Shown here: one piece after another, positions 1-8,284 of the stretch
How the letters are laid out: every line of letters starts with the position of its first letter
Numbering within the stretch: the stretch's first letter is position 1
Source: DASUBN01 sp964584665
GTDB taxonomy: Bacteria; Pseudomonadota; Gammaproteobacteria; Natronospirales; REEB76
Assembly: GCA_964584665.1 (NCBI GenBank)
Contig: CAZPAO010000004.1
Location: forward strand, 62,001 to 126,000
Length of the DNA stretch: 64,000 bases
Direction: 5' to 3'
Program-made: the position numbers and the translations under genes
Notes under the pieces: generated by a model
What the model saw: only the letters and a program-made list of their open reading frames with translations
Databases searched by the model: none
What the model was told of the DNA's origin: nothing

Positions 1-390
1 AACTTCAGCGATGTGTTCGCCAAGGGCTTCGGTTACGACAGCATAGAAGGGGACTTCACCGTGCAGGACGGCGATGCCTACACCCAGAACCTGCAGATGA
101 AGGGGCCTGCCGCCAGCATCCATCTGGTGGGGCGCATCGGCCTCGCCAAGCGCGATTTCGACGAGGCCCTGATCGTGGACGCGAGCGTCGGTTCCACGCT
201 GCCCGTGGTGGGCGCGCTGGCGGCCGGCGTGGGGGTGGGGGCAGTGGTGTTCCTGCTCACGGAGATATTCAAGAAGCCTCTCACCAAGGCAGGGGAAGTG
301 CGCTACCACCTCACCGGCTCATGGGATGCCCCCAAGCTCGATAAGCTGCCGGATGCGCCGCCGGCGGCGGCGACGGGCAGGAAACCATGA
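1..390 (+). CDS. yhdP: YhdP-family AsmA-like envelope protein, C-terminal fragment
   Basis: Only the last 129 codons are in the window; the reading frame is open from the first base, so the gene starts upstream. The visible part ends in a hydrophobic glycine-rich segment (VGALAAGVGVGAVVFLL) followed by KPLTKAG and a VRYHLTGSWDAPKL ending, which is the typical C-terminus of YhdP/DUF3971 proteins. This family is a very large inner-membrane-anchored periplasmic protein of the AsmA/TamB type that helps carry phospholipid to the outer membrane. The next gene overlaps its stop by 4 bases (ATGA), so the two are probably co-transcribed, and the yhdP-nitrilase-tldD order that follows is a common gammaproteobacterial arrangement. 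Confidence 0.85.
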   Translation, partial: NFSDVFAKGFGYDSIEGDFTVQDGDAYTQNLQMKGPAASIHLVGRIGLAKRDFDEALIVDASVGSTLPVVGALAAGVGVGAVVFLLTEIFKKPLTKAGEVRYHLTGSWDAPKLDKLPDAPPAAATGRKP

Positions 391-731
391 GACGTCTGTT
401 GCTCCTCGCGCTGCTGTGGCTGCCCCCGGCGGTCTTCGCCGACGCGCCCGCGGATCCGGACAGCTTCAGCGTGAGCGCCGACCAGTGGGCGCTGCCGCGC
501 AGCGGCGGCGAGCTGATCCGACTGCAGCCGGTCCACGACGCGGTGGCGGACTGGCTGGCGGATCCCGCGGCACGCATCGTGATCCGGCACGCCGGCAGCG
601 ACGTGGGCAACCTCTGGGCGGACGAACTCGGCGACTGGCTGGTGGCGCTAGGTATCCCTTCAGACCATATCGACAGGCAAGCAGATGCCGACCAGCCCGA
701 GGACATCGTCACCCTCAAGGTGGTCCACTGA
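387..731 (+). CDS. small exported protein of unknown function
   Basis: A 114-residue protein with a clear signal peptide (MRRLLLLALLWLPPAVFA, cleavage after ADA likely). The mature part of about 95 residues has no motif I can name with confidence. The stretch RIVIRHAGSDVGNLWADEL followed by a short helix and VALGIPSDHI looks like one beta-alpha unit, faintly like the peptidoglycan-binding OmpA C-terminal fold, but the protein is too short for a full domain. It overlaps yhdP by 4 bases and the nitrilase by 1 base, so it is translated within the same operon. It is probably a conserved periplasmic protein tied to the yhdP-nit-tldD unit; no function is assigned. Confidence 0.7.
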   Translation: MRRLLLLALLWLPPAVFADAPADPDSFSVSADQWALPRSGGELIRLQPVHDAVADWLADPAARIVIRHAGSDVGNLWADELGDWLVALGIPSDHIDRQADADQPEDIVTLKVVH

Positions 732-1540
732 TGCATAAGTTCGCCGCCGTGCAGATGTGCTCAGGCACCGACGTGACCGTGAATTTGCGGGAAGCGGGCA
801 AGCTCATGGCCAAGGCCGCGGCCCAGGGCGCCGAACTCATCGTGCTGCCGGAGAACTTCGCGCTCATGGCGCGGGACGACGCGGAGCGGGTCGCCGCCGG
901 CGAGATGGATGGCAGCGGCCGCATCCAGGATTTCCTGGCGGAGAAAGCGGAGAACCTGAAGGCATGGATCGTGGGCGGCACCGTGCCGGTGCTGGCTTCC
1001 CGCGAGCGCACCTACGCCCGTTGCCCCGTGTACGACCCGCAAGGCCGGCGCGCGGCGTTCTACGACAAGATCCACCTCTTCGATGTGCAGGTGGGCGGGG
1101 CCGAGAGCTACCACGAGTCGGCGCGCGCGGAAGCGGGCAAGAAGCCGGTGGTGGTGCTGACGCCCTTCGGCAAGCTCGGTCTCGCCGTGTGCTACGACCT
1201 GCGCTTCCCGGAACTCTTCCGCGCGCTCATCGCGCAGGGCGCGACCTGTTTCGCGGTGCCTTCCGCCTTCACCCGCACCACCGGCGAGCGCCACTGGGAG
1301 ACCCTGGTACGGGCCCGGGCGGTGGAGAACCTGTCGTTCACGGTGGCGGCGGCCCAGGGTGGCCACCATCCCAACGGCCGCGACACCTGGGGCAGGAGCC
1401 TGCTGGTGGACGCCTGGGGCGAGGTGGTGGGTGAGCGGCGTGACGCGGAGCCCGGCATCGTCACCGGGCAGTTCGACCCGGTGCAGCAGCAGCGGCTGCG
1501 GGGTAAATTCCCGGTCTTGAGTCACCGCAAGCTGGTTTAA
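731..1540 (+). CDS. carbon-nitrogen hydrolase, Nit1/omega-amidase-like
   Basis: A 269-residue cytoplasmic enzyme of the nitrilase superfamily. The catalytic triad can be read as Glu41 (IVLPENF), Lys113 (FYDKIHLFD) and Cys154 (LAVCYDLRFPE), with Glu and Arg around the cysteine as in the Nit1/YafV/NitFhit branch. Such enzymes hydrolyse small amides; the Nit1 type repairs deaminated glutathione or acts on alpha-ketoglutaramate. The ATG at 731 overlaps the previous stop and begins MHKFAAVQM, the usual start of the family; the upstream in-frame extension runs through the neighbouring gene in another frame and is rejected. It lies in the yhdP-nit-tldD operon. The exact substrate is not decided by the sequence. 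Confidence 0.9.
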   Translation: MHKFAAVQMCSGTDVTVNLREAGKLMAKAAAQGAELIVLPENFALMARDDAERVAAGEMDGSGRIQDFLAEKAENLKAWIVGGTVPVLASRERTYARCPVYDPQGRRAAFYDKIHLFDVQVGGAESYHESARAEAGKKPVVVLTPFGKLGLAVCYDLRFPELFRALIAQGATCFAVPSAFTRTTGERHWETLVRARAVENLSFTVAAAQGGHHPNGRDTWGRSLLVDAWGEVVGERRDAEPGIVTGQFDPVQQQRLRGKFPVLSHRKLV

Positions 1541-1612
1541 GATGGGCAGAGGCGCCCTCATATAGAGATGTCACCCTCACGCGACCCATCCGGTCGCCGC
1601 ACTGGTAATCCC

Positions 1613-3052
1613 ATGGAAAATGCGCTGAAGATCGCCGAACAGAGTCTGCTTGAGCCGACCGGCCTGGACGAGGGCAAGATCGCCAAGGTGCTGGACCGGC
1701 TCATGGCCCACAAGGTGGACAGCGCCGACCTCTACTTCCAGCTCTCGCGCCACGAGTCGTGGTCCCTGGAGGATGGCATCGTCAAGGAAGGCGCCCACAG
1801 CATCGAGCAGGGCGTGGGCGTACGGGCGTTGGCCGGCGAGAAGACCGGCTTCGCGTATTCAGATGAGATCCTGTTGCCGGCGCTCACCCGCGCTTCCGAC
1901 ATGGCCCGCGCCATCGCACGCCAAGGCGGACAGAACGGGCTCAAGGCCTGGCTGCCCAATGCGCCGCAGCGCCTCTATCAACCCCTCGATCCCATCCCGA
2001 CCCTCGCGGACGCGGAGAAGGTGCAGCTCCTGGAGCGCATCGACGCGGAGGCGCGCCGCGCCGACCCGCGGGTGAAGCAGGTGATGGTGAGCCTCGCCGG
2101 CGTGCACGACACGGTGCTGGTGGCGGCGAGCGACGGCACCCTGGCGGCAGATGTGCGCCCTCTCGTGCGCTTCAATGTGAGCGTGATCGTGGAACAGGAC
2201 GGACGGCGCGAGCAGGGTTACTCCGGCGGCGGCGGCCGCTTCGGCTACGGGCATTTCCTGGAAGGGGACTTCGCCGGCAAGATCGCGCGGGAAGCCGTGC
2301 GCCAGGCGCTCGTCAACCTCGAAGCCGCGCCGGCGCCGGCGGGCACCATGACCGTGGTGCTGGGCCCCGGCTGGCCGGGCATCCTGCTGCACGAGGCCAT
2401 CGGCCACGGCCTCGAAGGCGACTTCAACCGCAAGGGCACTTCCGCCTTCTCCGGCCGCGTGGGCCAGAAGGTGGCCAACGAACTCTGCACCGTGGTGGAC
2501 GATGGCACTTTGAAAGACCGCCGTGGTTCATTGAACGTGGATGACGAAGGCACGCCCTCCCAGTGCACCACGCTCATCGAGAAAGGCATCCTGAAGGGCT
2601 ACATGCAGGACAAGCTCAATGCTGGGCTCATGGGTGTGAAGCCCACCGGCAACGGCCGGCGCGAGTCCTTCGCCCATCTTCCCATGCCGCGCATGACCAA
2701 CACTTACATGCTCCCGGGGCCCCACGACCCCCAGGAGATCATCAAGTCCGTGAAGAAGGGTCTCTACGCCGTGAACTTCGGCGGTGGCCAGGTGGACATC
2801 ACAAGCGGCAAGTTCGTGTTCTCAGCCAGCGAGGCCTACCTCATCGAGGACGGCAAGGTGACGAGGCCCGTGCGCGGCGCCTCGCTGATAGGCAACGGCC
2901 CGGACGTGCTCACCCGCGTGAGCATGGTGGGCAACGACCTGAAGCTGGATGAAGGCGTGGGCACCTGTGGCAAGGAAGGGCAGAGCGTGCCGGTGGGTGT
3001 CGGTCAGCCGACCTTAAGGATCGATGGGATCACCGTCGGCGGGACAGGTTAA
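1613..3052 (+). CDS. tldD: metalloprotease TldD
   Basis: A 479-residue protein, matching the usual length of TldD (about 480). The zinc-binding motif HEAIGH is present in LLHEAIGHGLEGD, as expected for the catalytic subunit. TldD pairs with TldE (PmbA, encoded at 5276-6622 here) to form a heteromeric protease that trims unfolded peptides, for example in microcin B17 maturation and CcdA degradation. The ATG at 1613 is preferred over an earlier in-frame ATG at 1568 because the protein then begins close to the family N-terminus (MENALKIAEQSLLEPTGL). It ends in a 4-base convergent overlap with purK. Confidence 0.95.
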   Translation: MENALKIAEQSLLEPTGLDEGKIAKVLDRLMAHKVDSADLYFQLSRHESWSLEDGIVKEGAHSIEQGVGVRALAGEKTGFAYSDEILLPALTRASDMARAIARQGGQNGLKAWLPNAPQRLYQPLDPIPTLADAEKVQLLERIDAEARRADPRVKQVMVSLAGVHDTVLVAASDGTLAADVRPLVRFNVSVIVEQDGRREQGYSGGGGRFGYGHFLEGDFAGKIAREAVRQALVNLEAAPAPAGTMTVVLGPGWPGILLHEAIGHGLEGDFNRKGTSAFSGRVGQKVANELCTVVDDGTLKDRRGSLNVDDEGTPSQCTTLIEKGILKGYMQDKLNAGLMGVKPTGNGRRESFAHLPMPRMTNTYMLPGPHDPQEIIKSVKKGLYAVNFGGGQVDITSGKFVFSASEAYLIEDGKVTRPVRGASLIGNGPDVLTRVSMVGNDLKLDEGVGTCGKEGQSVPVGVGQPTLRIDGITVGGTG

Positions 3053-4146
3053 GCGTCAAGTCCGGGGAATTTCTTAAGTCTATTCAGCAGGTCTTTCCGC
3101 GTCTTGCACACCAGCGTGGCATGGCCCAGCTTGCGGCCTGGCCGCGGTTCCTTGCCGTAGTCGTGGTAGTGGGCGCCGGGGATGGCCAGTACCTCTTCCC
3201 GCGTCGGCAGGGTGCCGATGAAGTTCACCATGGCTGAGTAGCCCACCGCCCAGGTCTCGCCCAGGGGCAGACCCAGGATGGCACGCATGTGGTTCTCGAA
3301 CTGGCCGGTGACGGCGCCCTCGATGGTCCAGTGGCCGGAGTTGTGCACCCGCGGCGCGGTCTCGTTGGCGATGAGCTTGCCCTTGCGCACGAAGAACTCG
3401 ATGGTGAGCACGCCGGCGTAGTCGAAGCGATCCAGCAACTTCTTCATGTGCTTCTGGGCCGCCGCCTGGAGCTTCTTGTCCGGATAGGGCGCGATCGACA
3501 GGCGCAGGATGCCCTCACGGTGCGTATTTTCGGCCAAGGGGTAGAACGCCGTCTCGCCTTTCGTGTTACGCACGCCGATGAGGGAGACTTCCCGCTCGAA
3601 GGCGATGAACTCCTCCAGGATCAGCGGCACGCCGCAGAGCGCGTTGAAGGCGGAGCCGAGTTCCGCGGGGCTGCGGATCACCCGCTGGCCGCGGCCGTCA
3701 TACCCTAAGCGCCTTGTCTTCAGCACCGCCGGGTAACCGATGGCGTGGATGGCTTCTTCCATGTCCGCCATGGTCTGCACCGGGCGGAACTTGGTGGTGG
3801 GGATCTTGAGTTCGTTGAAGAGGGTCTTCTCGCCCAGGCGGTCCTGGCCGGCGGCCAGCGCCTTCACCGGCGGCAGGAAAGTCTTGTCCTTCGGCACCCC
3901 GGCCAGCGCTTCCACCGGGACGTTCTCCACGTCGTAGGTGAGGATATCCACCTTGGAGGCGAGTTCCGCCACCTTGGCCGGATCGCTGAACTCGCCGAGG
4001 ATGATGTCGCCGATCTGGCCGCCCGGCGCGTCCTTGCTCTTGTCCAGGAAGATGAACTTGAGGCCGAGCCGGTAACCGGCGAGCGCCAGCATGCGGCCCA
4101 ATTGGCCGGCGCCGATACAACCTACCGTTTTCACATTGGCGGACAT
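3049..4146 (-). CDS. purK: N5-carboxyaminoimidazole ribonucleotide synthase PurK
   Basis: A 365-residue ATP-grasp enzyme. It uses ATP and bicarbonate to carboxylate AIR to N5-CAIR in purine synthesis. The N-terminal nucleotide-binding loop GAGQLGRMLALAG, the central ATP-grasp segment (LKTRRLGYDGRGQ, VPLILEEFI, FEREVSLIGVR) and the ending ANETAPRVHNSGH-TIEGA with SQFENH-like spacing are all present. It lies 8 bases downstream of purE, in the standard purE-purK order, and both follow darP on the same strand. Confidence 0.95.
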   Translation of the reverse strand: MSANVKTVGCIGAGQLGRMLALAGYRLGLKFIFLDKSKDAPGGQIGDIILGEFSDPAKVAELASKVDILTYDVENVPVEALAGVPKDKTFLPPVKALAAGQDRLGEKTLFNELKIPTTKFRPVQTMADMEEAIHAIGYPAVLKTRRLGYDGRGQRVIRSPAELGSAFNALCGVPLILEEFIAFEREVSLIGVRNTKGETAFYPLAENTHREGILRLSIAPYPDKKLQAAAQKHMKKLLDRFDYAGVLTIEFFVRKGKLIANETAPRVHNSGHWTIEGAVTGQFENHMRAILGLPLGETWAVGYSAMVNFIGTLPTREEVLAIPGAHYHDYGKEPRPGRKLGHATLVCKTRKDLLNRLKKFPGLDA

Positions 4147-4154
4147 GGAAGGGT

Positions 4155-4667
4155 TCAGCGGCGCGAAGGGTCGGGATGCTTGAGCACGTTCTTGGTCTGC
4201 TCGCGGCGGAAGGCTTCCAGGCGCTTGCGGATGGGCGCCGAGTGGTTGGCGAGGATGGCGACGGCGAGGAGCGCGGCGTTGATGGCGCCGGCCTTGCCGA
4301 TGGCGAGGGTACCCACCGGGATACCCGCGGGCATCTGCGCGATGGAGAGCAGGGAGTCGATGCCCGCCAGGGTCTTGGACTCCACCGGCACGCCGAGGAC
4401 CGGCAGCCGCGTCTTGGCGGCGGTCATGCCGGGCAGGTGCGCGGCCCCGCCTGCACCGGCGATGATCACCTGGATGCCGCGCCGTTCTGCGGAAGAGGCG
4501 TATTTGAACAGGAGGTCGGGGGTGCGGTGCGCCGAGACCACCCGGGTCTCGAACGGGATGCGCATGATGTCCAGGGTGTTGGCGGCGTGCTCCAGGGTCT
4601 CCCAGTCGGACTTGGAGCCCATGATGACGCCGACCAGCGGCTTCGCGGATTTTTTAGGTGTCCCCAT
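4155..4667 (-). CDS. purE: N5-CAIR mutase PurE (class I)
   Basis: A 170-residue enzyme that converts N5-CAIR to CAIR, the step after PurK. The phosphate-binding motif GSKSDW is at residues 17-22 and the catalytic SAHRTP segment at 45-50, followed by IIAGAGGAAHLPGM; these mark class I PurE, the form that needs PurK. The gene is immediately upstream of purK. The 48 bases between darP and purE contain an imperfect GC-rich hairpin on the minus strand that could limit read-through from darP, but its function is not clear. Confidence 0.95.
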   Translation of the reverse strand: MGTPKKSAKPLVGVIMGSKSDWETLEHAANTLDIMRIPFETRVVSAHRTPDLLFKYASSAERRGIQVIIAGAGGAAHLPGMTAAKTRLPVLGVPVESKTLAGIDSLLSIAQMPAGIPVGTLAIGKAGAINAALLAVAILANHSAPIRKRLEAFRREQTKNVLKHPDPSRR

Positions 4668-4715
4668 CTACGTATTTTACCCGCATGGGGCCGCGGTATA
4701 AACCGCTGCGGACCC

Positions 4716-5225
4716 CTAGGAGAGGCTCTGGATATAGCGGAATAGCTCCCGCGCATGGCGCGGCGGACGGCCGCTGGCGGCCTCCTGGGCCGCGTCGCGC
4801 ACCAGCCGGCGCAGGTGCTGGCGGTCCGCCTCCGGGTGGCGCTCCAGGAACTCAGCCAAGGCCGTATCACCCTCCTGGATCAGCCGCGCGCGCCAGCGCT
4901 CGTTGTCCTGGAAGCGGGCCTTGGATACCTTGTCCGCGCCCTTGAGCCTCTCCAGGAGGTCACGGATGGGCTGGACATCATCTAACTTGGATAACAACCC
5001 GCCGATGTACTGGCGCTGGCGCTTCTGGGCCCCGTGGCTGTTGATGCGTCGCGCCAGCTCGATGGCGTCCATGAGCTTCTCGGGGAGATCCAGCGTGGCG
5101 AGCTGCGCGGGTGGCAATTTGACCAATTCCACGCCCAGGTCCTGCAGTTCCCACGACTCTCGCTTGAGCTGGGATTTGCTCGGGCCCTCGGGGATGTCGT
5201 CTTCGATGTCGTCCGGGTGTTGCAT
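4716..5225 (-). CDS. darP: ribosome-associated protein DarP (YjgA, DUF615)
   Basis: A 169-residue acidic-to-basic helical protein. The N-terminal PSKSQLKRESWELQDLG, the core LDLPEKLMDAIELARRI and HGAQKRQRQYIGGLL, and the C-terminal RELFRYIQSL are hallmarks of the YjgA/DarP family, which binds late 50S ribosomal precursors and helps them mature. It is divergent from pmbA with 50 bases between the starts; darP-pmbA adjacency is common in gammaproteobacteria. The ATG at 5225 gives the usual family length. Confidence 0.9.
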   Translation of the reverse strand: MQHPDDIEDDIPEGPSKSQLKRESWELQDLGVELVKLPPAQLATLDLPEKLMDAIELARRINSHGAQKRQRQYIGGLLSKLDDVQPIRDLLERLKGADKVSKARFQDNERWRARLIQEGDTALAEFLERHPEADRQHLRRLVRDAAQEAASGRPPRHARELFRYIQSLS

Positions 5226-5275
5226 AGTAGAATGGGCCGTCGCGCAGGAATGACCTTCTCAAAGAGAGGCTACGA

Positions 5276-6622
5276 GTGGCGGATGCCAATGATACACCGG
5301 CCATGACTCAGGCCGGGCTGGAACGGCTGGTGCAGGAGGTGCTCGCGGAAGCCCGCGCCCAGGGTGCCAGCCAGGCGGAAGCCGGCGTGAGCGTGGAGTC
5401 GGGCCTGAACCTGACGGTGCGCCTGGGCGAGGTGGAGACCGTCGAGCACCAGCGCGACCGGGGTCTCGGCCTCACCGTCTACTTCGGCAACCGCAAGGGT
5501 TCTGCCAGCACCGCCGACCTCTCGCCCGCGGCCCTGCGCGAGAGCGTGCGCGCCGCCTGCAGCATCGCCACCTATACCGCCGAAGACGACTGCGCCGGCC
5601 TCGCGGATGCGGCGCTGATGGCGAAGGACCTGCCGGACCTCGACCTCGACCATCCCTGGGAGCCGGAACCGGACACGGTCATCGACATCGCCACCCGCTG
5701 CGAGGAAGCGGCCCGCGCCTTCGATGCGCGCATCGAGAACTCCGAAGGCGCCACCGTGACGAGCCATCGCGGCTTGCGTGTGTACGCCAACAGCCACGGC
5801 TTCGTCGGCGGCTACCCCAGCACCAGCCACAGCCTCACCTGTTCGGTGATCGGCAAGACCGGCGAGAACATGCAGCGGGACTATTGGTACAGCGTGGCCA
5901 GGGACGTGCGCGCGCTGGAGACGCCGGAGACGGTGGGCCGCAAGGCGGCGGAGCGCACCGTGGCGCGGCTCGGCGCGCGGCGTCTCACCACCCGCAAGGC
6001 ACCGGTGCTCTACGTGCCGGAGCTGGCGCGGGGCTTCTGGGGCCATTTCCTCGGTGCCATGCGCGGCGGTGCGCAATACCGGCGCGCTTCCTTCCTGCAG
6101 GATGCGGAAGGGACGCAGGTGTTCCCGGATTTCGTGCAGCTCTCGGAGCGGCCCCTGCTCAAAGGCGCTCTCGCCAGCGCCGCCTTCGATTCGGAAGGCG
6201 TGGCCACCACCGACAAGGAGATCGTGGATAAGGGCATTGCCACCACTTATCTTCTGGACAGCTACTCGGCGCGTAAGCTGAAGCGCCAGACCACCGGGCA
6301 TGCCGGCGGTGTGCGCAACCTGATCGTGAGATCCGGCGAGCTGGACTACGACGCCCTCCTGAAGAAGATGGGTACCGGACTCGTGGTGACGGAACTCCTG
6401 GGCCAGGGCGTGAACGGCGTCACCGGCGACTACTCCAGGGGCGCTTCCGGCTTCTGGGTGGAACGGGGTGAGATCGCCTATCCGGTGGAGGAAGTGACCA
6501 TCGCCGGCAACCTGAAGGACATCTTCAAGGGCGTCGCCGCCATCGGCAAGGACGTGGACCTGCGGGGCGCCATCCGCACGGGTTCAGTACTCATAGACGA
6601 GATGACCATCGCCGGCGAGTGA
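5276..6622 (+). CDS. pmbA: metalloprotease subunit PmbA/TldE
   Basis: A 448-residue TldE subunit, partner of the TldD encoded at 1613-3052. It lacks the HExxxH zinc motif seen in TldD, as is normal for TldE, but has the family segments YWYSVARD, YVPELARGFWGHFL and GASGFWVERGEIAYPVEEVTIAGNLKD near the C-terminus. A GTG start is chosen because an AGAGAGG ribosome-binding site lies at the right distance; an ATG 27 bases further in is the alternative. The next gene starts 10 bases after its stop. Confidence 0.93.
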   Translation: MADANDTPAMTQAGLERLVQEVLAEARAQGASQAEAGVSVESGLNLTVRLGEVETVEHQRDRGLGLTVYFGNRKGSASTADLSPAALRESVRAACSIATYTAEDDCAGLADAALMAKDLPDLDLDHPWEPEPDTVIDIATRCEEAARAFDARIENSEGATVTSHRGLRVYANSHGFVGGYPSTSHSLTCSVIGKTGENMQRDYWYSVARDVRALETPETVGRKAAERTVARLGARRLTTRKAPVLYVPELARGFWGHFLGAMRGGAQYRRASFLQDAEGTQVFPDFVQLSERPLLKGALASAAFDSEGVATTDKEIVDKGIATTYLLDSYSARKLKRQTTGHAGGVRNLIVRSGELDYDALLKKMGTGLVVTELLGQGVNGVTGDYSRGASGFWVERGEIAYPVEEVTIAGNLKDIFKGVAAIGKDVDLRGAIRTGSVLIDEMTIAGE

Positions 6623-6632
6623 AGGAGAGGCC

Positions 6633-7661
6633 GTGCGCAAGCTGCTATCCTTGATCATCTTCCTGCTGCCGGTCGCAAGCATGGCCGCCACTCCTCCCGT
6701 CGCTACGCCGCACCCCATCGCCATCGTCATCCACGGCGGCGCCGGCACCATCACCCGCAAGGACATGTCGCCGGAGACGGAAGCCCAATACCGCGCCGCC
6801 CTGAAGCAGGCGCTGGAGGCGGGTTACGCGGTGCTGAAGCAGGGTGGCAAGAGCCTGGACGCGGTTCAGGCCGCCATTCGCGTGATGGAGGACTCGCCCC
6901 TGTTCAATGCAGGCAAGGGCGCGGTGTTCGCCCACAACGGCAAGAACGAATTGGATGCTTCCATCATGGACGGCACTACCCTCAAGGCGGGGGCCGTGGC
7001 GGGCGTCGAACACATCAAGAACCCCATCGACCTCGCGCGCCTCGTCATGGACAAGACGCCCCATGTGATGCTCATGGGCGAGGGCGCCGAGGAGTTCGCC
7101 AAGTCCCAGGGCATGCCCCTGGTGCCGGCGAGCTACTTCTATACCCAGCGCCGCTGGGATGAGCTACAGCAGGCCATAAAGGAAGAGGGCGGCAAGGCCG
7201 GTTCCAAGGAGATCTATCCCGGCACCACCGGCCATGGTTACGGCACCGTGGGGGCCGTGGCCTTGGACCGTGACGGCGACATCGCGGCGGGTACCTCCAC
7301 CGGCGGCCTCACCAACAAGTATTACGGCCGGGTGGGGGATTCACCCATCATCGGCGCAGGCACTTATGCGGACAGCACGAGCTGCGGCGTGTCCGGCACC
7401 GGCACGGGTGAGCTCTTCATCCGCTTGGGGCTCGCCAAGACCATCTCTGACCTGATGCGCTACAAGGGCATGACGGTGCGGCAGGCGGCGGATCAGCTGG
7501 TGCTGCACGACCTCGTGGACTTGGGCGGCAGGGATACGGGTGGCGCCATCGCCATGGACCATGACGGCAACATTCGCATGCCTTTCAACACCGAGGGCAT
7601 GTACCGGGGCTATATCGATACTTCCGGCAAGGAAGTTGTGGCAATCTATCAGGACGAATGA
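6633..7661 (+). CDS. exported isoaspartyl peptidase / type-2 L-asparaginase
   Basis: A 342-residue Ntn-hydrolase precursor. The N-terminus is a signal peptide (MRKLLSLIIFLLPVASMAA), so the enzyme is periplasmic. The domain begins IVIHGGAGTI. The self-cleavage site is GYGTVGAVA, with Thr205 as the expected new N-terminal nucleophile, followed by GTSTGGLTNK and GAGTYAD, all typical of plant-type asparaginases such as IaaA. These enzymes cleave beta-aspartyl dipeptides and asparagine. A GTG start is used, with AAGGAGAGG 7 bases upstream; the alternative starts would lose the signal peptide. It may be co-transcribed with pmbA. Confidence 0.92.
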   Translation: MRKLLSLIIFLLPVASMAATPPVATPHPIAIVIHGGAGTITRKDMSPETEAQYRAALKQALEAGYAVLKQGGKSLDAVQAAIRVMEDSPLFNAGKGAVFAHNGKNELDASIMDGTTLKAGAVAGVEHIKNPIDLARLVMDKTPHVMLMGEGAEEFAKSQGMPLVPASYFYTQRRWDELQQAIKEEGGKAGSKEIYPGTTGHGYGTVGAVALDRDGDIAAGTSTGGLTNKYYGRVGDSPIIGAGTYADSTSCGVSGTGTGELFIRLGLAKTISDLMRYKGMTVRQAADQLVLHDLVDLGGRDTGGAIAMDHDGNIRMPFNTEGMYRGYIDTSGKEVVAIYQDE

Positions 7662-7704
7662 ACCACCCGGCTACGCCGGCAAACATACGAGAGAGGAGAG
7701 GGAG

Positions 7705-8121
7705 ATGGGATACTTGCACATCAACATACTGGCGGTGCTGGTGGCGGCTGTGGCGGCCTTCGGTCTCGGCGCCCTGTGGTACGCGCCGATGCTGTTCGGC
7801 AAGCAGTGGGTCGCCTTCAACGGCTATACCCCCGAGAAGATCGAGTCCATGCGCAAGGGTGCAGGGCGCGCCTACGGCATCTCCTTCGCCTGCTTCCTGG
7901 TGATGGCGGCCATGTTCGCGGTGCTGCTGCGCATCACCCACATCACTGCGATCGTCGCGGGCGCCAAGCTCGGCGGCCTGCTGTGGATCGGTTTCGTGGC
8001 CACCACCGGCCTCACCGCCAACGTCTATTCGGACAAACCCCTGAAGGCCTTCATGCTGGATGCGGGTTACCAGCTGGTCTATCTCGTGATCATGGGTGTG
8101 ATTCTCGCCGCTTGGCCGTGA
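7705..8121 (+). CDS. DUF1761-like integral membrane protein
   Basis: A 138-residue protein with four predicted membrane segments: about residues 5-27, 52-75, 78-100 and 115-137. The N-terminal pattern ILAVLVAAVAAFGLGALWYAPMLF with a following KQWVAFNGYTPE and the middle motif GLLWIGFVATTGLTANVYSDKP are typical of the DUF1761 family, whose function is unknown. The ATG is preceded by a long purine-rich ribosome-binding site (GAGAGGAGAGGGAG). A strong hairpin terminator follows at 8151-8180. Confidence 0.8.
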   Translation: MGYLHINILAVLVAAVAAFGLGALWYAPMLFGKQWVAFNGYTPEKIESMRKGAGRAYGISFACFLVMAAMFAVLLRITHITAIVAGAKLGGLLWIGFVATTGLTANVYSDKPLKAFMLDAGYQLVYLVIMGVILAAWP

Positions 8122-8143
8122 TCGTTCCCCAGCTTCCATAAGC

Positions 8144-8188
8144 CTTATGTACGGCGCCCGTGAGGGCGCCGTCACTTTTGTACATAAG
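8144..8188 (+). terminator. hairpin terminator with a nested outer inverted repeat
   Basis: ACGGCGCC (8151-8158) pairs perfectly with GGCGCCGT (8165-8172) around a 6-base loop and is followed by CACTTTTG, fitting a weak intrinsic terminator after the DUF1761 gene. A second inverted repeat, CTTATGTAC (8144-8152) and GTACATAAG (8180-8188), encloses it and shares two bases with the inner stem, so the two structures compete or the outer one is a DNA-level operator. Confidence 0.6.
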
Positions 8189-8284
8189 ACTTCTGTATAT
8201 AAACCGGTTTGACCTTTCCTGGTGTCCGGTGGACCGCACGACGCGCTGGCATAATCGGCGCCCCCTGCATCCGCGGATGGGCCG

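Noticed and set aside
326..730. N-terminal extension of the nitrilase frame
   Set aside because: Arg-rich shadow of the small exported protein gene; the nitrilase domain begins exactly at the ATG at 731.
4668..4715. Attenuator or riboswitch before purE
   Set aside because: Only an imperfect GC-rich hairpin is present, with bulges and no T-run; no purine riboswitch core is seen.
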